From positions 23,938 through 87,937 of the forward strand of contig CAVYYW010000034.1 of assembly GCA_963772845.1 (NCBI GenBank): 64,000 nt of DNA, in the 5' to 3' direction. The position numbers were made by a program, and so were the translations under genes. Below the pieces are notes generated by a model, which had not been told where the DNA came from, did no database searches, and saw only the letters and a program-made list of their open reading frames with translations. Origin of the DNA: CAVYYW01 sp963772845 (GTDB lineage Bacteria; Bacillota; Bacilli; Bacillales; Sporolactobacillaceae). Shown here in pieces: positions 51,401-60,467 of this stretch. Each line of letters begins with the position of its first letter. The first letter of the stretch is position 1.

Positions 51401-52366
51401 GTGGGTGCAATCATTGAAGTAAAGAACCTCTCCAAGACGTTTAAAAATGACATTAAAGCTGTAAACGACATTTCCTTTCAAGTCAATGAGGGTGAGTTCT
51501 TTGCATTTCTAGGACCTAATGGAGCAGGTAAGTCGACAACGATTCAGATGATCACCACTCTCCTTAATCCAACGTCAGGCGAGGTTAAAGTTGCGGGGTA
51601 TGATGTGTCAGCCAGTCCCGAAAAGATTAGAAGAGAAATCGGTGTGGCCTTGCAGGAGACAGGAATTGATCCTGCATTAAAAGGACGTGAACTGTTGGAA
51701 CTTCAGGCAAGATTATTCGGCTATAAAAGAAAAGAAGCAAGAAATCGAGCGGAAGAACTCTTAAAGCTTGTGGATTTAACAGAGGATGCCGACCGGCCAT
51801 GCGGGAAATATTCTGGAGGGATGCGAAGAAGACTTGATCTGGCTTTAACCCTCGTCCAGCGCCCTAAAATTCTTTTTCTTGATGAACCAACGACCGGCCT
51901 TGATCCGGTCAACCGGAAAATAATCTGGGAGGAGATAAGAAACCTTAATAAGGAACTTGGCACAACCATTTTTCTCACCACACAATATTTAGAAGAAGCC
52001 GATCAGCTTGCCGATCAGATTTCAATTATTAATAACGGAGAAATTGCTGTTTCCGGTACACCGAATGATTTGAAAAACAAAGTTGGCCAGGATGTTGTAC
52101 AAATGGTATTTTCCTCATCAGAAGAAGCGGAACAAGCAAAGCATCAACTGGTTGAGAGAACGCATGATGTTATCTGTGAAGGAAACGAAGTGAAATTGTA
52201 TATTAAAGAGGCTACCAGTCGACTTCCAGAATTAATAAGAGGGCTTGACGAAACGGGATTGATGATGCTGGAACTAAATGTTTCAAAACCAAGCTTGGAT
52301 GATGTTTTTATTCAAGTAACAGGAACGATGTTTGCAAAAAGCGATGAAGGAGAGAGACAAAGATGA
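51401..52366 (+). CDS. ABC transporter ATP-binding protein (drug export type)
   Basis: ATPase of 321 residues in the DrrA/YhcH-like class: Walker A GPNGAGKST, signature YSGGMRRRLDLALTL (a typical DrrA-type variant), Walker B ILFLDEPTTGLDP, and the Q-loop and H-loop positions of exporters (GLQE, TTQYLEEAD). The C-terminal 80 residues carry the DUF4162-like domain. GTG 51401 follows AGGGAGG. It is coupled to the permease gene by an ATGA overlap. Confidence 0.92.
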   Translation: MGAIIEVKNLSKTFKNDIKAVNDISFQVNEGEFFAFLGPNGAGKSTTIQMITTLLNPTSGEVKVAGYDVSASPEKIRREIGVALQETGIDPALKGRELLELQARLFGYKRKEARNRAEELLKLVDLTEDADRPCGKYSGGMRRRLDLALTLVQRPKILFLDEPTTGLDPVNRKIIWEEIRNLNKELGTTIFLTTQYLEEADQLADQISIINNGEIAVSGTPNDLKNKVGQDVVQMVFSSSEEAEQAKHQLVERTHDVICEGNEVKLYIKEATSRLPELIRGLDETGLMMLELNVSKPSLDDVFIQVTGTMFAKSDEGERQR

Positions 52367-53139
52367 GCATATTTTTTCTTCACACCTGGCTTTTTACAAA
52401 AAGAAGTGTGGTTACGACGCTCAGAAATCCTTTTACGTTCATTCCTAATTTAATGATCAGTCTGTTTTTTCTGTTTGTTTATCAGGCAGGCCTAAGCGGC
52501 ATCGCTTCGCTCCCAGCGTTTAATGGCGCCAGTTATCTCGCATTTATACTTCCTGTAGCTGTTGTATCGTCTGCAATCGGTGGAGCAGGAGGCACAGGCC
52601 AGTCTTTGGTTGCCGATTTAGAAAGCGGTTATTTCTCCAGGCTGCTCTTAACGCCCGCTTCACGTCTGGCTATCGTACTCGGCCCAATTATTGCAGGCAT
52701 GCTGCAGCTCCTGGTTCAAACCCTTTTGATTCTATTAATTGCATTAGCAATGGGGTTGAATATTAAGGCTGGATTTGGCGGGGCGATCATACTATTGCTT
52801 CTTGCGGTTGGATGGGGTCTTGCCTTCGCTGGATACTCTGTGGGAATTGCACTTCGCACAAAGAATGCTCAGGCTGCTCAAGCCGGGACGTTTATTTTCT
52901 TCCCATTATTATTCTTAAGCACAACCTTCGTTCCTTATGATCTGATCAGTTCAAGCTGGTTAAAGGCTGTTGCACTGGTTAATCCCACAACATACATTTT
53001 TGAGGGAATGAGAGCTGTATTAATCGATGGGTGGGTCAGCGCCCCATTGATTAAAGGTTTTATTGCGGTCGCTGTCATTTGTATCATTACCATTACTTTT
53101 GCAGTGATGAGTGCCCGCAAAGCTGTCAGTAGAGGATAG
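52363..53139 (+). CDS. ABC-2 type transporter permease
   Basis: Membrane subunit of 258 residues with six helices. GAGGTGQSLVADLESGYFSRLLLTPASRLAIVLG is the conserved ABC-2 coupling region, and PLLFLSTTFVPYDLISSSWLKAVALVNPTTYIFEGMRAVLIDGW is the usual C-terminal block (DrrB type). It pairs with the preceding ATPase to export a hydrophobic compound. The substrate is unknown. Confidence 0.92.
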   Translation: MSIFFLHTWLFTKRSVVTTLRNPFTFIPNLMISLFFLFVYQAGLSGIASLPAFNGASYLAFILPVAVVSSAIGGAGGTGQSLVADLESGYFSRLLLTPASRLAIVLGPIIAGMLQLLVQTLLILLIALAMGLNIKAGFGGAIILLLLAVGWGLAFAGYSVGIALRTKNAQAAQAGTFIFFPLLFLSTTFVPYDLISSSWLKAVALVNPTTYIFEGMRAVLIDGWVSAPLIKGFIAVAVICIITITFAVMSARKAVSRG

Positions 53140-53165
53140 TATTATTGAAAAGGGAGGTAACCCGC

Positions 53166-55376
53166 ATGACATTTTTTAAGCAGCTAATCAATCGCACAAC
53201 GAGCAAAAAGGGAAGATGGATTACCTTACTCATATGGATTCTTATTACAGTTATCTTGTCGTTCTCGTTGCCAAGCGTTAACAAAGTGGAAGATAATTCA
53301 GCAGCCCAGCTTCCCAACAGTGCGATGAGCGTGAAGGCTGATGCCATCGCAAAAAAACAGTTCCCCAGTGACACAGGTGTTCCACTGCTGCTGGCCTGGT
53401 ACCGTGACGGTGGCCTGACAGATCAAGACTATGCCGTTATCCAGAAACTTTATAAAGATTTGAATAACGATCCGATCAAAGCCCAGGACACATTGCCGCC
53501 TTTTGGGAAAATGCCGCCGCAAGCCTTAAAATCGTCAGCTTCAAAGGATGGCGAATCAATTATCACCCCGGTCTTCATTAAGAAAACCGCTGGTGCAGAT
53601 GTTTTTCAAACAGATGTCGACAGTGTAAAAAGTAAATTAACAAACCTCACATCATCATCCGTGCTTAAAGATAAGCTGAAAAGCAGCGGTCTTCATGTCC
53701 GATTGACAGGGCCGGTCGGCATTCAGACCGATGCAGCGTCTCTTTTCAGCAAAGCGGATGTAACCTTGTTAATTTCAACCACCTTGCTTGTCTTAATTCT
53801 ATTGATTCTACTATACCGTTCACCGGTTCTTGCCGTGGTTCCTTTAATAGGGGTCGGCTTCGCATACGGCGTCATTAGTCCTATCCTAGGTTTCCTAGGC
53901 GATAAAGGCTGGATTGTCGTTGATTCTCAGGCTGTTTCGATTATGACGGTACTGCTGTTCGGGGCGGGTACGGATTATTGTTTATTTTTAGTTTCCAAGT
54001 ACCGGGAAAGCCTGCTTGAAGAGGCAGATAAGACGAAAGCGCTACAATCCGCACTGCGACATTCCGGAGGAGCGATTTTAATGAGTGCATTAACCGTTGT
54101 ACTCGGTCTTGTTACCTTGCTGCTTGCCAAATTCGGTTCCTACCACCGGTTTGCTGTTCCATTTAGTCTGGCAGTTTTAATCATGGGAATCGCAGCATTA
54201 ACGCTTTTACCAGCTATTTTAGCCATCTTAGGAAGAGCTTCATTCTTCCCTTTCGTTCCAAGAACAAAGGCGATGACGGAAGAACGATCTCAAAAGAAAA
54301 ACAAACCGGTTAAACAACGCAAGGCTCATGGCCCGCTTAGTCGATATCTTGGTCAATTTGTAACAAGGAGGCCATGGACAGTAATTATAGCCACAGTCAT
54401 TATACTAGGGACTCTTGCTACCTTTTCAACGAAAATACAATATACTTATGACTTACTCGAATCGTTTCCGAAGGATATACCCTCAAGAGAAGGTTTTACA
54501 ATCATTTCTGACCACTTCGCCCCAGGTGAATTAGCACCCGTCCAGGTCATTGTTAATTCAGAAGGGGAAAATCTTAAGGTTAAGCAGGACCTTGAAGGAC
54601 TTTCTTTTGTGAAAAGTGTATCTGATCCAAAGCAAAGCAAGAAAAATAAACAGTATTATTCGTACAGTGTGCTTCTAGACCAAAATCCGTATACTCCTAA
54701 AGCAATGAAGCGAATACCTGAGATAAAAGCGGCAGTTAAATCGTCCTTAGCGGATTCACACGTGAAGAAGGCTGGTAAGCACTATTGGGTAGGCGGTGAA
54801 ACGTCAAACTTGTATGACACCCAGCAGGTGACAAACAGGGATGCTAAAATTATTGTTCCGGTCGTCATTGCAGTCATAGCTTTACTTCTTCTTATCTATC
54901 TAAGATCAGTCATTGCTATGGTTTATCTGATTCTCACGGTACTCCTTTCCTATTTTTCGGCGCTAGGTACCGGATGGCTGGTTCTTCACCAGACTATGGG
55001 TGTTACAGCCATTCAGGGGTTAATTCCCCTTTATTCCTTCGTGTTCCTAGTTGCTCTAGGTGAAGACTACAACATCTTCATGATCTCAAGCATTTGGAAG
55101 AATCGCGAAAGCTTCTCATTAAAACGAGCGATTAGTAAAGGGGTTAGTGAAACGAGCAGTGTTATCACATCCGCAGGTTTAATTTTGGCAGGAACCTTTG
55201 CTGTTCTTGCAACACTTCCGATTCAGGTTTTACTGCAGTTCGGTATCGTCACTGCCATTGGTGTTCTGCTCGATACATTCATCGTCAGACCCCTTCTTGT
55301 CCCGGCGATTACAACCGTTCTTGGCCGGTTCGCCTACTGGCCAGGTAAACGTTACAAAATAAAAAATAATAGTTGA
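53166..55376 (+). CDS. MMPL family (RND-like) transporter
   Basis: Exporter of 736 residues with two repeats, each one helix, an extracytoplasmic domain and five helices. LFGAGTDYCLFLVSKYRESL in the first repeat and VALGEDYNIFMISSIWKNRE in the second are the proton-relay motifs of MMPL proteins (YdgH-like in Bacillus). ATG 53166 follows GGGAGGT; the TTG at 53145 lies upstream of that signal. It is the last gene of the TetR-controlled operon; the ABC and MMPL exporters may work on related toxic or lipid compounds. Confidence 0.92.
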   Translation: MTFFKQLINRTTSKKGRWITLLIWILITVILSFSLPSVNKVEDNSAAQLPNSAMSVKADAIAKKQFPSDTGVPLLLAWYRDGGLTDQDYAVIQKLYKDLNNDPIKAQDTLPPFGKMPPQALKSSASKDGESIITPVFIKKTAGADVFQTDVDSVKSKLTNLTSSSVLKDKLKSSGLHVRLTGPVGIQTDAASLFSKADVTLLISTTLLVLILLILLYRSPVLAVVPLIGVGFAYGVISPILGFLGDKGWIVVDSQAVSIMTVLLFGAGTDYCLFLVSKYRESLLEEADKTKALQSALRHSGGAILMSALTVVLGLVTLLLAKFGSYHRFAVPFSLAVLIMGIAALTLLPAILAILGRASFFPFVPRTKAMTEERSQKKNKPVKQRKAHGPLSRYLGQFVTRRPWTVIIATVIILGTLATFSTKIQYTYDLLESFPKDIPSREGFTIISDHFAPGELAPVQVIVNSEGENLKVKQDLEGLSFVKSVSDPKQSKKNKQYYSYSVLLDQNPYTPKAMKRIPEIKAAVKSSLADSHVKKAGKHYWVGGETSNLYDTQQVTNRDAKIIVPVVIAVIALLLLIYLRSVIAMVYLILTVLLSYFSALGTGWLVLHQTMGVTAIQGLIPLYSFVFLVALGEDYNIFMISSIWKNRESFSLKRAISKGVSETSSVITSAGLILAGTFAVLATLPIQVLLQFGIVTAIGVLLDTFIVRPLLVPAITTVLGRFAYWPGKRYKIKNNS

Positions 55377-55386
55377 ACACACTTTT

Positions 55387-55422
55387 AACCCTCATCTTCG
55401 AATAGGAGATGAGGGTTTTTAT
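55387..55422 (+). terminator. Terminator of the export operon
   Basis: AACCCTCATCT / AGATGAGGGTT stem followed by TTTAT. Confidence 0.85.
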
Positions 55423-55467
55423 ATTGGGAAAACACAATGATACTTGAATAGCATCTCAATTCCACAC

Positions 55468-55793
55468 CGTATGAAGAAAATGCGGTAGCCACCCATTGAA
55501 AGCGGAAAAACCCTTGCTTTCCGCGGGCACGTCCTCAGCTAACTTTGGCGTGGTCTCATTGTTCGCCAAAGTGGATCTTCGGAAGCGTGCTGATTCCGCA
55601 GGACTTGAAACAACAACCTTGAATCCACATCGCACGAAGAAAATGCGGTAGCCACTCCATTGAAAGCGGAAATACCCTCGCTTTCCGCGGGCACGGCCTC
55701 AGCTAACTTTGGCGTGGTCTCATGTTTGCCAAAGTGGATCTTCGGACGCGTGCTGATTCCGCAGGACTTGAAACAACATCCTGGAATTCACAC
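55468..55793 (+). repeat. Tandem repeat, 163-bp unit, two copies
   Basis: Units start at 55468 and 55631, and a third start at 55794 leads straight into the 49-bp array. They hold the same modules in the same order as the 164-bp units at 42586, including the ACTTTGGC/GCCAAAGT hairpin and GGATCTTCGGA. Confidence 0.9.
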
Positions 55794-55814
55794 CGCACGA
55801 TGAAAATGCAAAGC

Positions 55815-56085
55815 ATTTTCGAGGAGTCTCGGGTATTTTTGGCTTTCAATTCTAGGCATGCACATTTTCGAGGAGTCTCGGATATTTCTAGCTTTCAACT
55901 CTGGGCATCCGCATGTTCGAGGAGTCTCGGGTATTTCTGGCTTTCAATTCTAGGCATGCACATTTTCGAGGAGTCTCGGATATTTCTAGCTTTCAACTCT
56001 GGGCATCCGCATTTTCGAGGAGTCTCGGGTATTTCTGGCTTTTAATTCTAGGCATGCACATTTTCGAGGAGTCTTGCACCCTCCC
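55815..56085 (+). repeat. Tandem array of a 49-bp unit with alternating subtypes
   Basis: ATTTTCGAGGAGTCTCG (one copy with ATGTTCGAGG) recurs at exactly 49-base spacing: 55815, 55864, 55913, 55962, 56011 and 56060. Two subtypes alternate: one with TTTGGCTTTCAATTCTAGGC or TTCTGGCTTTCAATTC, the other with TTCTAGCTTTCAACTCTGGG. This ABABA order shows amplification as 98-bp dimers. Open frames here are repeat artefacts. Confidence 0.92.
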
Positions 56086-56460
56086 GCTTCAACCAACTTA
56101 TTTGCGGCTATAGATGTTCGGTGGCCATCAACTGAACACCTGGCACATCAAATTTACCACAGTCGAGTAAACGAGGAAACGCCTCTAAATAGACATTTTC
56201 AGCGGCTATAATTAAACCTGCGGGACTTGAAAAAGGATCTTTAAATCCACAACGTACGAAGAAAATGCAAAGCATTTTCGAGGAGTCGCGCACCTTTCGC
56301 TACAATCAATGTATTTGTGGACAGATAATGCCCATTAGAAGAGTTAAAGAAAGCTTGGTTTGCGTTAGCCATAGGACAATATCCTTTTTATCAAATATAA
56401 GAATTTTAATTTTCCAGCTGGGGACTCTAAAAGTGTCTTTTAACAATTATTCAGGGAGTG
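56086..56460. repeat. Degenerate repeat pieces, gene-free
   Basis: About 56190-56320 holds GCGGGACTTGAAAA, CGTACGAAGAAAATGCA, ATTTTCGAGGAGTCGCGCAC and CTTTCGCTACAATCA, modules of the long repeat. No gene is supported. Confidence 0.7.
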
Positions 56461-56562
56461 ATCAATGTTAATAAGGCCATTTCAGCTATGGCTTTTTACC
56501 TGTAAAAGGCGTCGTTGGATCGCTGGAAATGAAAGAAACCTTGTGAGATCAAGCCGGCAATC

Positions 56563-56614
56563 TTTACAAACCCTTAACACTTGGTTTAAACAAGCTAAAC
56601 AATAAGACTATAGA
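56563..56614 (+). promoter_or_regulatory. PhoP boxes and promoter of the pst operon
   Basis: Four 6-mers at a strict 11-base period: TTTACA (56563), TTAACA (56574), TTTAAA (56585), TAAACA (56596). This fits the Bacillus PhoP box, TT(A/C/T)ACA repeats with 5-base spacers. TATAGA (56609-56614) is a possible -10. Phosphate limitation should induce the operon through PhoP. Confidence 0.82.
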
Positions 56615-56663
56615 CTTACACATGTAAGACAAAAACAACAACAATTCCTAAGGGGGAAATTTC

Positions 56664-57599
56664 TTGAAGAAAAAAAGCTTATTACTCATCGGAGTCCTTG
56701 CAATCATTATGATCTTCACAACAGCATGTGGGTCAAGCAACAATTCCAGCTCTAACAATTCAGGTTCTGGTAGCAAGAGTGATTCAGGCTCAAGCAGCAA
56801 TCAAGATCTTTCTGGACAAGTTATCGTGGGTGGCTCCACTGCACTTCAGCCACTAGCAGCAGCAGCAGCTCAAGAATTTATGAAAAAAAACCCTAACGTT
56901 CAAATTCAAGTACAAGGCGGCGGAAGCGGTACTGGCCTTTCTTCTGTTTCTAAAGGCACATTCAACATTGGGATGTCTGATATGTTCGCAGAAGCAAAAG
57001 ACGGTATTGATGCAAGCAAGCTGACTGACCATAAAGTAGCAGTTGTAGGAATGACAGCAGCAGTTAACCCTGACGCTGGCGTAAAAAACCTTTCTAAAGA
57101 CCAGCTTCAAAAAGTATTTACAGGCAAAGTAACAAACTGGAAGCAAGTTGGCGGTAATGATGTACCAATTAAATTAGTTAATCGCCCAGATGGTTCAGGT
57201 ACACGTGCAACATTCGATCAATTCGGTCTTGATAATAAAAAACCAGCAGATGGCATTACACAAGATTCATCAAACACGGTTAAAAAAATCATTCAAGATA
57301 CTAAAGGCGCAATCGGTTACGAAGCATTCTCTTACTTTGATAAAGACAACAGCAAAATGGTTAAACTTAGCATTGATGGTGTAAAACCTACTGAAGAAAA
57401 TATTACAAACGGAAAATTCCCAGTGTGGGCATATGAGCACATGTATACAAAGGGAACACCTAACAAAGCAACAAAAGCATTTCTTGATTTCATGACTGCA
57501 AACATGGTTCAAAGCAAACTTGTTCCTGCACAAGGCTATATCTCCGTATCAAAAATGCAAGTTCAAAAAGATGCTAAAGGCAATCAAACAAAGAAGTAA
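56664..57599 (+). CDS. pstS: Phosphate ABC transporter substrate-binding lipoprotein PstS
   Basis: Captures inorganic phosphate outside the cell. 311 residues: signal peptide with lipobox TTACG, a serine/asparagine linker, then GQVIVGGSTALQPLAAAAAQEF, QVQGGGSGTGLSSV, GMSDMFAE, the phosphate loop RPDGSGTRATFDQF and GAIGYEAFSYF. TTG 56664 follows AAGGGGGAAA. A hairpin after the gene would keep its transcript more abundant than that of the permease genes. Confidence 0.95.
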   Translation: MKKKSLLLIGVLAIIMIFTTACGSSNNSSSNNSGSGSKSDSGSSSNQDLSGQVIVGGSTALQPLAAAAAQEFMKKNPNVQIQVQGGGSGTGLSSVSKGTFNIGMSDMFAEAKDGIDASKLTDHKVAVVGMTAAVNPDAGVKNLSKDQLQKVFTGKVTNWKQVGGNDVPIKLVNRPDGSGTRATFDQFGLDNKKPADGITQDSSNTVKKIIQDTKGAIGYEAFSYFDKDNSKMVKLSIDGVKPTEENITNGKFPVWAYEHMYTKGTPNKATKAFLDFMTANMVQSKLVPAQGYISVSKMQVQKDAKGNQTKK

Positions 57600-57621
57600 T
57601 TCTAACTGAATAAAAGTGGGT

Positions 57622-57661
57622 CAGGGATAAACGTTAACCGTTTATCTCTGTCTCAATTTTT
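57622..57661 (+). terminator. Intraoperonic terminator/attenuator after pstS
   Basis: GATAAACG / CGTTTATC stem with loop TTAAC, extended by flanking G-C pairs, and a T-rich tail. It should allow partial readthrough into pstC. Confidence 0.65.
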
Positions 57662-57754
57662 AAAACACATCCTAATTAATACAAATTATAAAAAATAGAG
57701 AGATAAAAGATAAACTTTTACATTTATTAGTTTTTAAGAGAGGATTGAGGCATC

Positions 57755-58729
57755 ATGATGACGAGAGAGAAGCTCGAAGACGGGCAGAACTCGGTGAATA
57801 ACAAGCCTTCAGCTGAAAAGCGGCTTGTAAAATCGTCTAAAACGCTCAGCAACGCTTTCAATAAGAATGGTGAGCTCAGAGGAAAGACTCTGATTTTTGT
57901 CAGTGCTTTTATTATTATGCTGGCGACGATTTCTATTACATTGTTTTTGACGATTCAAGGCTTGAGATCCTTCATAGTGGACGGAGTAAACCCGATTCAC
58001 TTTTTAACGAGTACGCATTGGGATCCGACTGGTAAAAATGCAAGCTTTGGTGCATTGGCATTTATTATCGGAAGCTTTCTTGTAACGGTTATGGCTGCAC
58101 TAGTAGCTGCACCAATTGGTATCGGAAGCGCTATTTTCATGACAGAAATTGCAAAGAAATGGGGACAGAAAGTCATCCAGCCGATTATAGAAATTCTGGT
58201 TGGCATTCCGTCCGTTGTTTACGGTTTTATTGGCTTAGTTGTTATAGTGCCTTTTATAAGGGATCACGTCGGCGGAATGGGATTTGGTATTCTTGCTGGT
58301 GCAGTGGTCGTTGGAATCATGATTCTTCCTACTGTGACAAGTATTGCCGCGGATGCTATTAAAGCTGTTCCGGGAGACCTGAGGCAGGCCTCTTACGCGC
58401 TGGGTGCGACAAGATGGCAAACCATTTATAAAGTGGTTATTCCGGCAGCATTGCCTTCACTTCTAACAGCTATTGTTTTGGGTATGGCACGTGCTTTTGG
58501 TGAAGCCTTAGCGATTCAGATGGTTATTGGGAACGCAAAAGCTCTGCCACATTCACTGGTTGAACCTTCATCAACTTTAACAACAATTATTACATTGAGT
58601 ATGGGTGAAACGGCTAAAGGAAGCACATTGAACGACATCCTTTGGTCACTTGGATTAATCCTGCTCATCATGTCTTATGTCTTCATTATTCTAATACGGC
58701 TTATCTCAAAAAGGAGGCATGCCGCATGA
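57755..58729 (+). CDS. pstC: Phosphate ABC transporter permease PstC
   Basis: Membrane subunit of 324 residues with six helices after a polar N-terminal region of about 50 residues. GSFLVTVMAALVAAPIGIGSAIFMTEIA, GIPSVVYGFIGLVVIVPF and the EAA-type loop DLRQASYALGATRWQTIYKVVIPAALPSLLTAIVLG are typical of PstC. ATG 57755 follows AGAGAGGA. ATGA overlap with pstA. Confidence 0.94.
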   Translation: MMTREKLEDGQNSVNNKPSAEKRLVKSSKTLSNAFNKNGELRGKTLIFVSAFIIMLATISITLFLTIQGLRSFIVDGVNPIHFLTSTHWDPTGKNASFGALAFIIGSFLVTVMAALVAAPIGIGSAIFMTEIAKKWGQKVIQPIIEILVGIPSVVYGFIGLVVIVPFIRDHVGGMGFGILAGAVVVGIMILPTVTSIAADAIKAVPGDLRQASYALGATRWQTIYKVVIPAALPSLLTAIVLGMARAFGEALAIQMVIGNAKALPHSLVEPSSTLTTIITLSMGETAKGSTLNDILWSLGLILLIMSYVFIILIRLISKRRHAA

Positions 58730-59610
58730 ACAGTCGTACATCGAATCGAATTGCAACCGTTCTGCTCTCAGCCTGTGCAGCGCTCATGGCGCTAATACTC
58801 ATCTTTCTGCTTGGTTATATCATGTGGAAAGGGGTCTCGTTTATCAGTTGGTCCTTTTTAACTTCTCACTCAAGTTCTTTTCAGGCTGGAGGCGGGATCG
58901 TAGACCAGTTATGGAATTCCATTTATGTCCTGATTGTCACAATGATCTTTACCGTTCCGCTAGGTATTGCAGGTGGTGTATACCTTTCTGAATATGCAAG
59001 ACCAACGCGATTCACAGCTTTTATCCGTTCATGTGTTGAGGTTTTGGCCTCACTGCCTTCTATTGTCGTCGGATTGTTCGGCTTGCTTGTTTTCGTCACA
59101 TATTTCCACTGGCATTATTCAATTCTCTCCGGTGCACTGGCATTAACGGTCTTCAACCTGCCGGTCATCGTAAGAGTCAGCGAGGATGCATTGCGTGCTG
59201 TTCCAAAAGAACAAAGGGACGCAAGCCTTGCTCTTGGAATGACGCATTGGCATACCATTAAAAAAGTTCTTGTCCCGGCAGCATTTTCTGGAATATTAAC
59301 AGGCGTGATTCTTTCAGCCGGACGTGTGTTTGGCGAATCAGCAGCTCTATTATTTACAGCCGGTCTCTCAACACCAAATCTGGATTTTACAAACTGGAAT
59401 CCAATGGCTTCAAATTCCCCGCTGAACATTTTCCGTTCTGCAGAGACACTGTCTGTTCATATCTGGTCTGTTAACTCTTTTGGAATTATTCCGGATGTTA
59501 CCCAGGTGGCGAGTGGTGCGGCAGCGATTCTTGTGTTCTGTATTTTACTGTTTAACTTGTCAGCTCGTTTACTTGGCAGAATCATGACACGAAAAATGAA
59601 CGGAAAATAA
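58726..59610 (+). CDS. pstA: Phosphate ABC transporter permease PstA
   Basis: Second membrane subunit, 294 residues, six helices: VPLGIAGGVYLSEYARPTRFTAFIRSCVEVLASLPSIVVGLFGLLVFV and the cytosolic loop EQRDASLALGMTHWHTIKKVLVPAAFSGILTGVIL. ATG 58726 follows AAAGGAGG by nine bases; the longer frame from 58642 runs inside pstC and was rejected. It forms the channel with PstC. Confidence 0.94.
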   Translation: MNSRTSNRIATVLLSACAALMALILIFLLGYIMWKGVSFISWSFLTSHSSSFQAGGGIVDQLWNSIYVLIVTMIFTVPLGIAGGVYLSEYARPTRFTAFIRSCVEVLASLPSIVVGLFGLLVFVTYFHWHYSILSGALALTVFNLPVIVRVSEDALRAVPKEQRDASLALGMTHWHTIKKVLVPAAFSGILTGVILSAGRVFGESAALLFTAGLSTPNLDFTNWNPMASNSPLNIFRSAETLSVHIWSVNSFGIIPDVTQVASGAAAILVFCILLFNLSARLLGRIMTRKMNGK

Positions 59611-59625
59611 AAGGAGGAACTAACG

Positions 59626-60429
59626 ATGATGGTACAAGTAAAAGATCGACCTATAGATAAAGCAAAGAAAGAACAAGATGTTATTTTGGAAGTAAAAGAT
59701 CTCGACGTTTATTACGGTGAAACCCATGCGGTGAAAAACGTGACCATGCCAATCAGCAAAAAATCAATAACAGCTCTTATCGGTCCATCAGGGTGTGGGA
59801 AATCGACGTTTTTAAGAACCATTAATAGAATGAACGACATGATTGACGGAGCAAAATGTGTTGGTGAAATTAATTACGAACAAGTTAATTTGCTAAACAA
59901 AAAGGTCGATGTTGTTCAGCTTCGTAAAGAAATTGGAATGGTTTTTCAGCGTCCGAACCCATTTCCTAAATCGATTTATGAAAATATTGTTCTTTCCTTA
60001 CGTTTTGCTGGTATCCGAAGCAAGAAAAAACTTGATGCGATCGTTGAAGACAGCTTGAAACAGGCAGCCTTGTGGGACGAAGTAAAAGACAGACTGCAGA
60101 GTTCCGCTCTTTCGTTGTCCGGTGGACAGCAGCAGCGTCTCTGCATTGCCCGGGCGCTTGCCTTGAAACCAAAAGTGCTGCTTCTTGATGAACCATCTTC
60201 TGCGCTCGACCCGGTTTCGAATGCTAAAATTGAAGATCTTTTGTTAAAACTAAAAGAAGAATACACAATCGTTATTGTGACCCATAATATGCAGCAGGCA
60301 GCACGTATCTCTGACCAAACCGCCTTTTTCTTCCAGGGAGAAGTAGTGGAATACGGGGATACAGAGAAAATGTTCTCAAGCCCTGACAGCCAAAGAACAA
60401 ATGACTACATTACAGGACGGTTCGGCTAA
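59626..60429 (+). CDS. pstB: Phosphate ABC transporter ATP-binding protein PstB
   Basis: ATPase of 267 residues: Walker A GPSGCGKST, MVFQRPNPFPKSIYENI (the PstB-specific Q-loop sequence), signature LSGGQQQRLCIARALAL, Walker B VLLLDEPSSALDP and switch VTHNMQQAARISD. ATG 59626 (or 59629) follows AAGGAGG. Powers phosphate import by PstSCA. The phoP gene follows after 38 bases. Confidence 0.95.
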   Translation: MMVQVKDRPIDKAKKEQDVILEVKDLDVYYGETHAVKNVTMPISKKSITALIGPSGCGKSTFLRTINRMNDMIDGAKCVGEINYEQVNLLNKKVDVVQLRKEIGMVFQRPNPFPKSIYENIVLSLRFAGIRSKKKLDAIVEDSLKQAALWDEVKDRLQSSALSLSGGQQQRLCIARALALKPKVLLLDEPSSALDPVSNAKIEDLLLKLKEEYTIVIVTHNMQQAARISDQTAFFFQGEVVEYGDTEKMFSSPDSQRTNDYITGRFG

Positions 60430-60467
60430 TCCAATTAAAATCTGCTGACAAAACGGAGGGCACAGAG

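Noticed and set aside
55722..56045. 107-codon frame with internal amino acid repeats (HFRGVSDIS-type)
   Set aside because: It is the translation of the 49-bp array. As 49 is not a multiple of three, the frame shifts at each unit, so no repeat protein is encoded.
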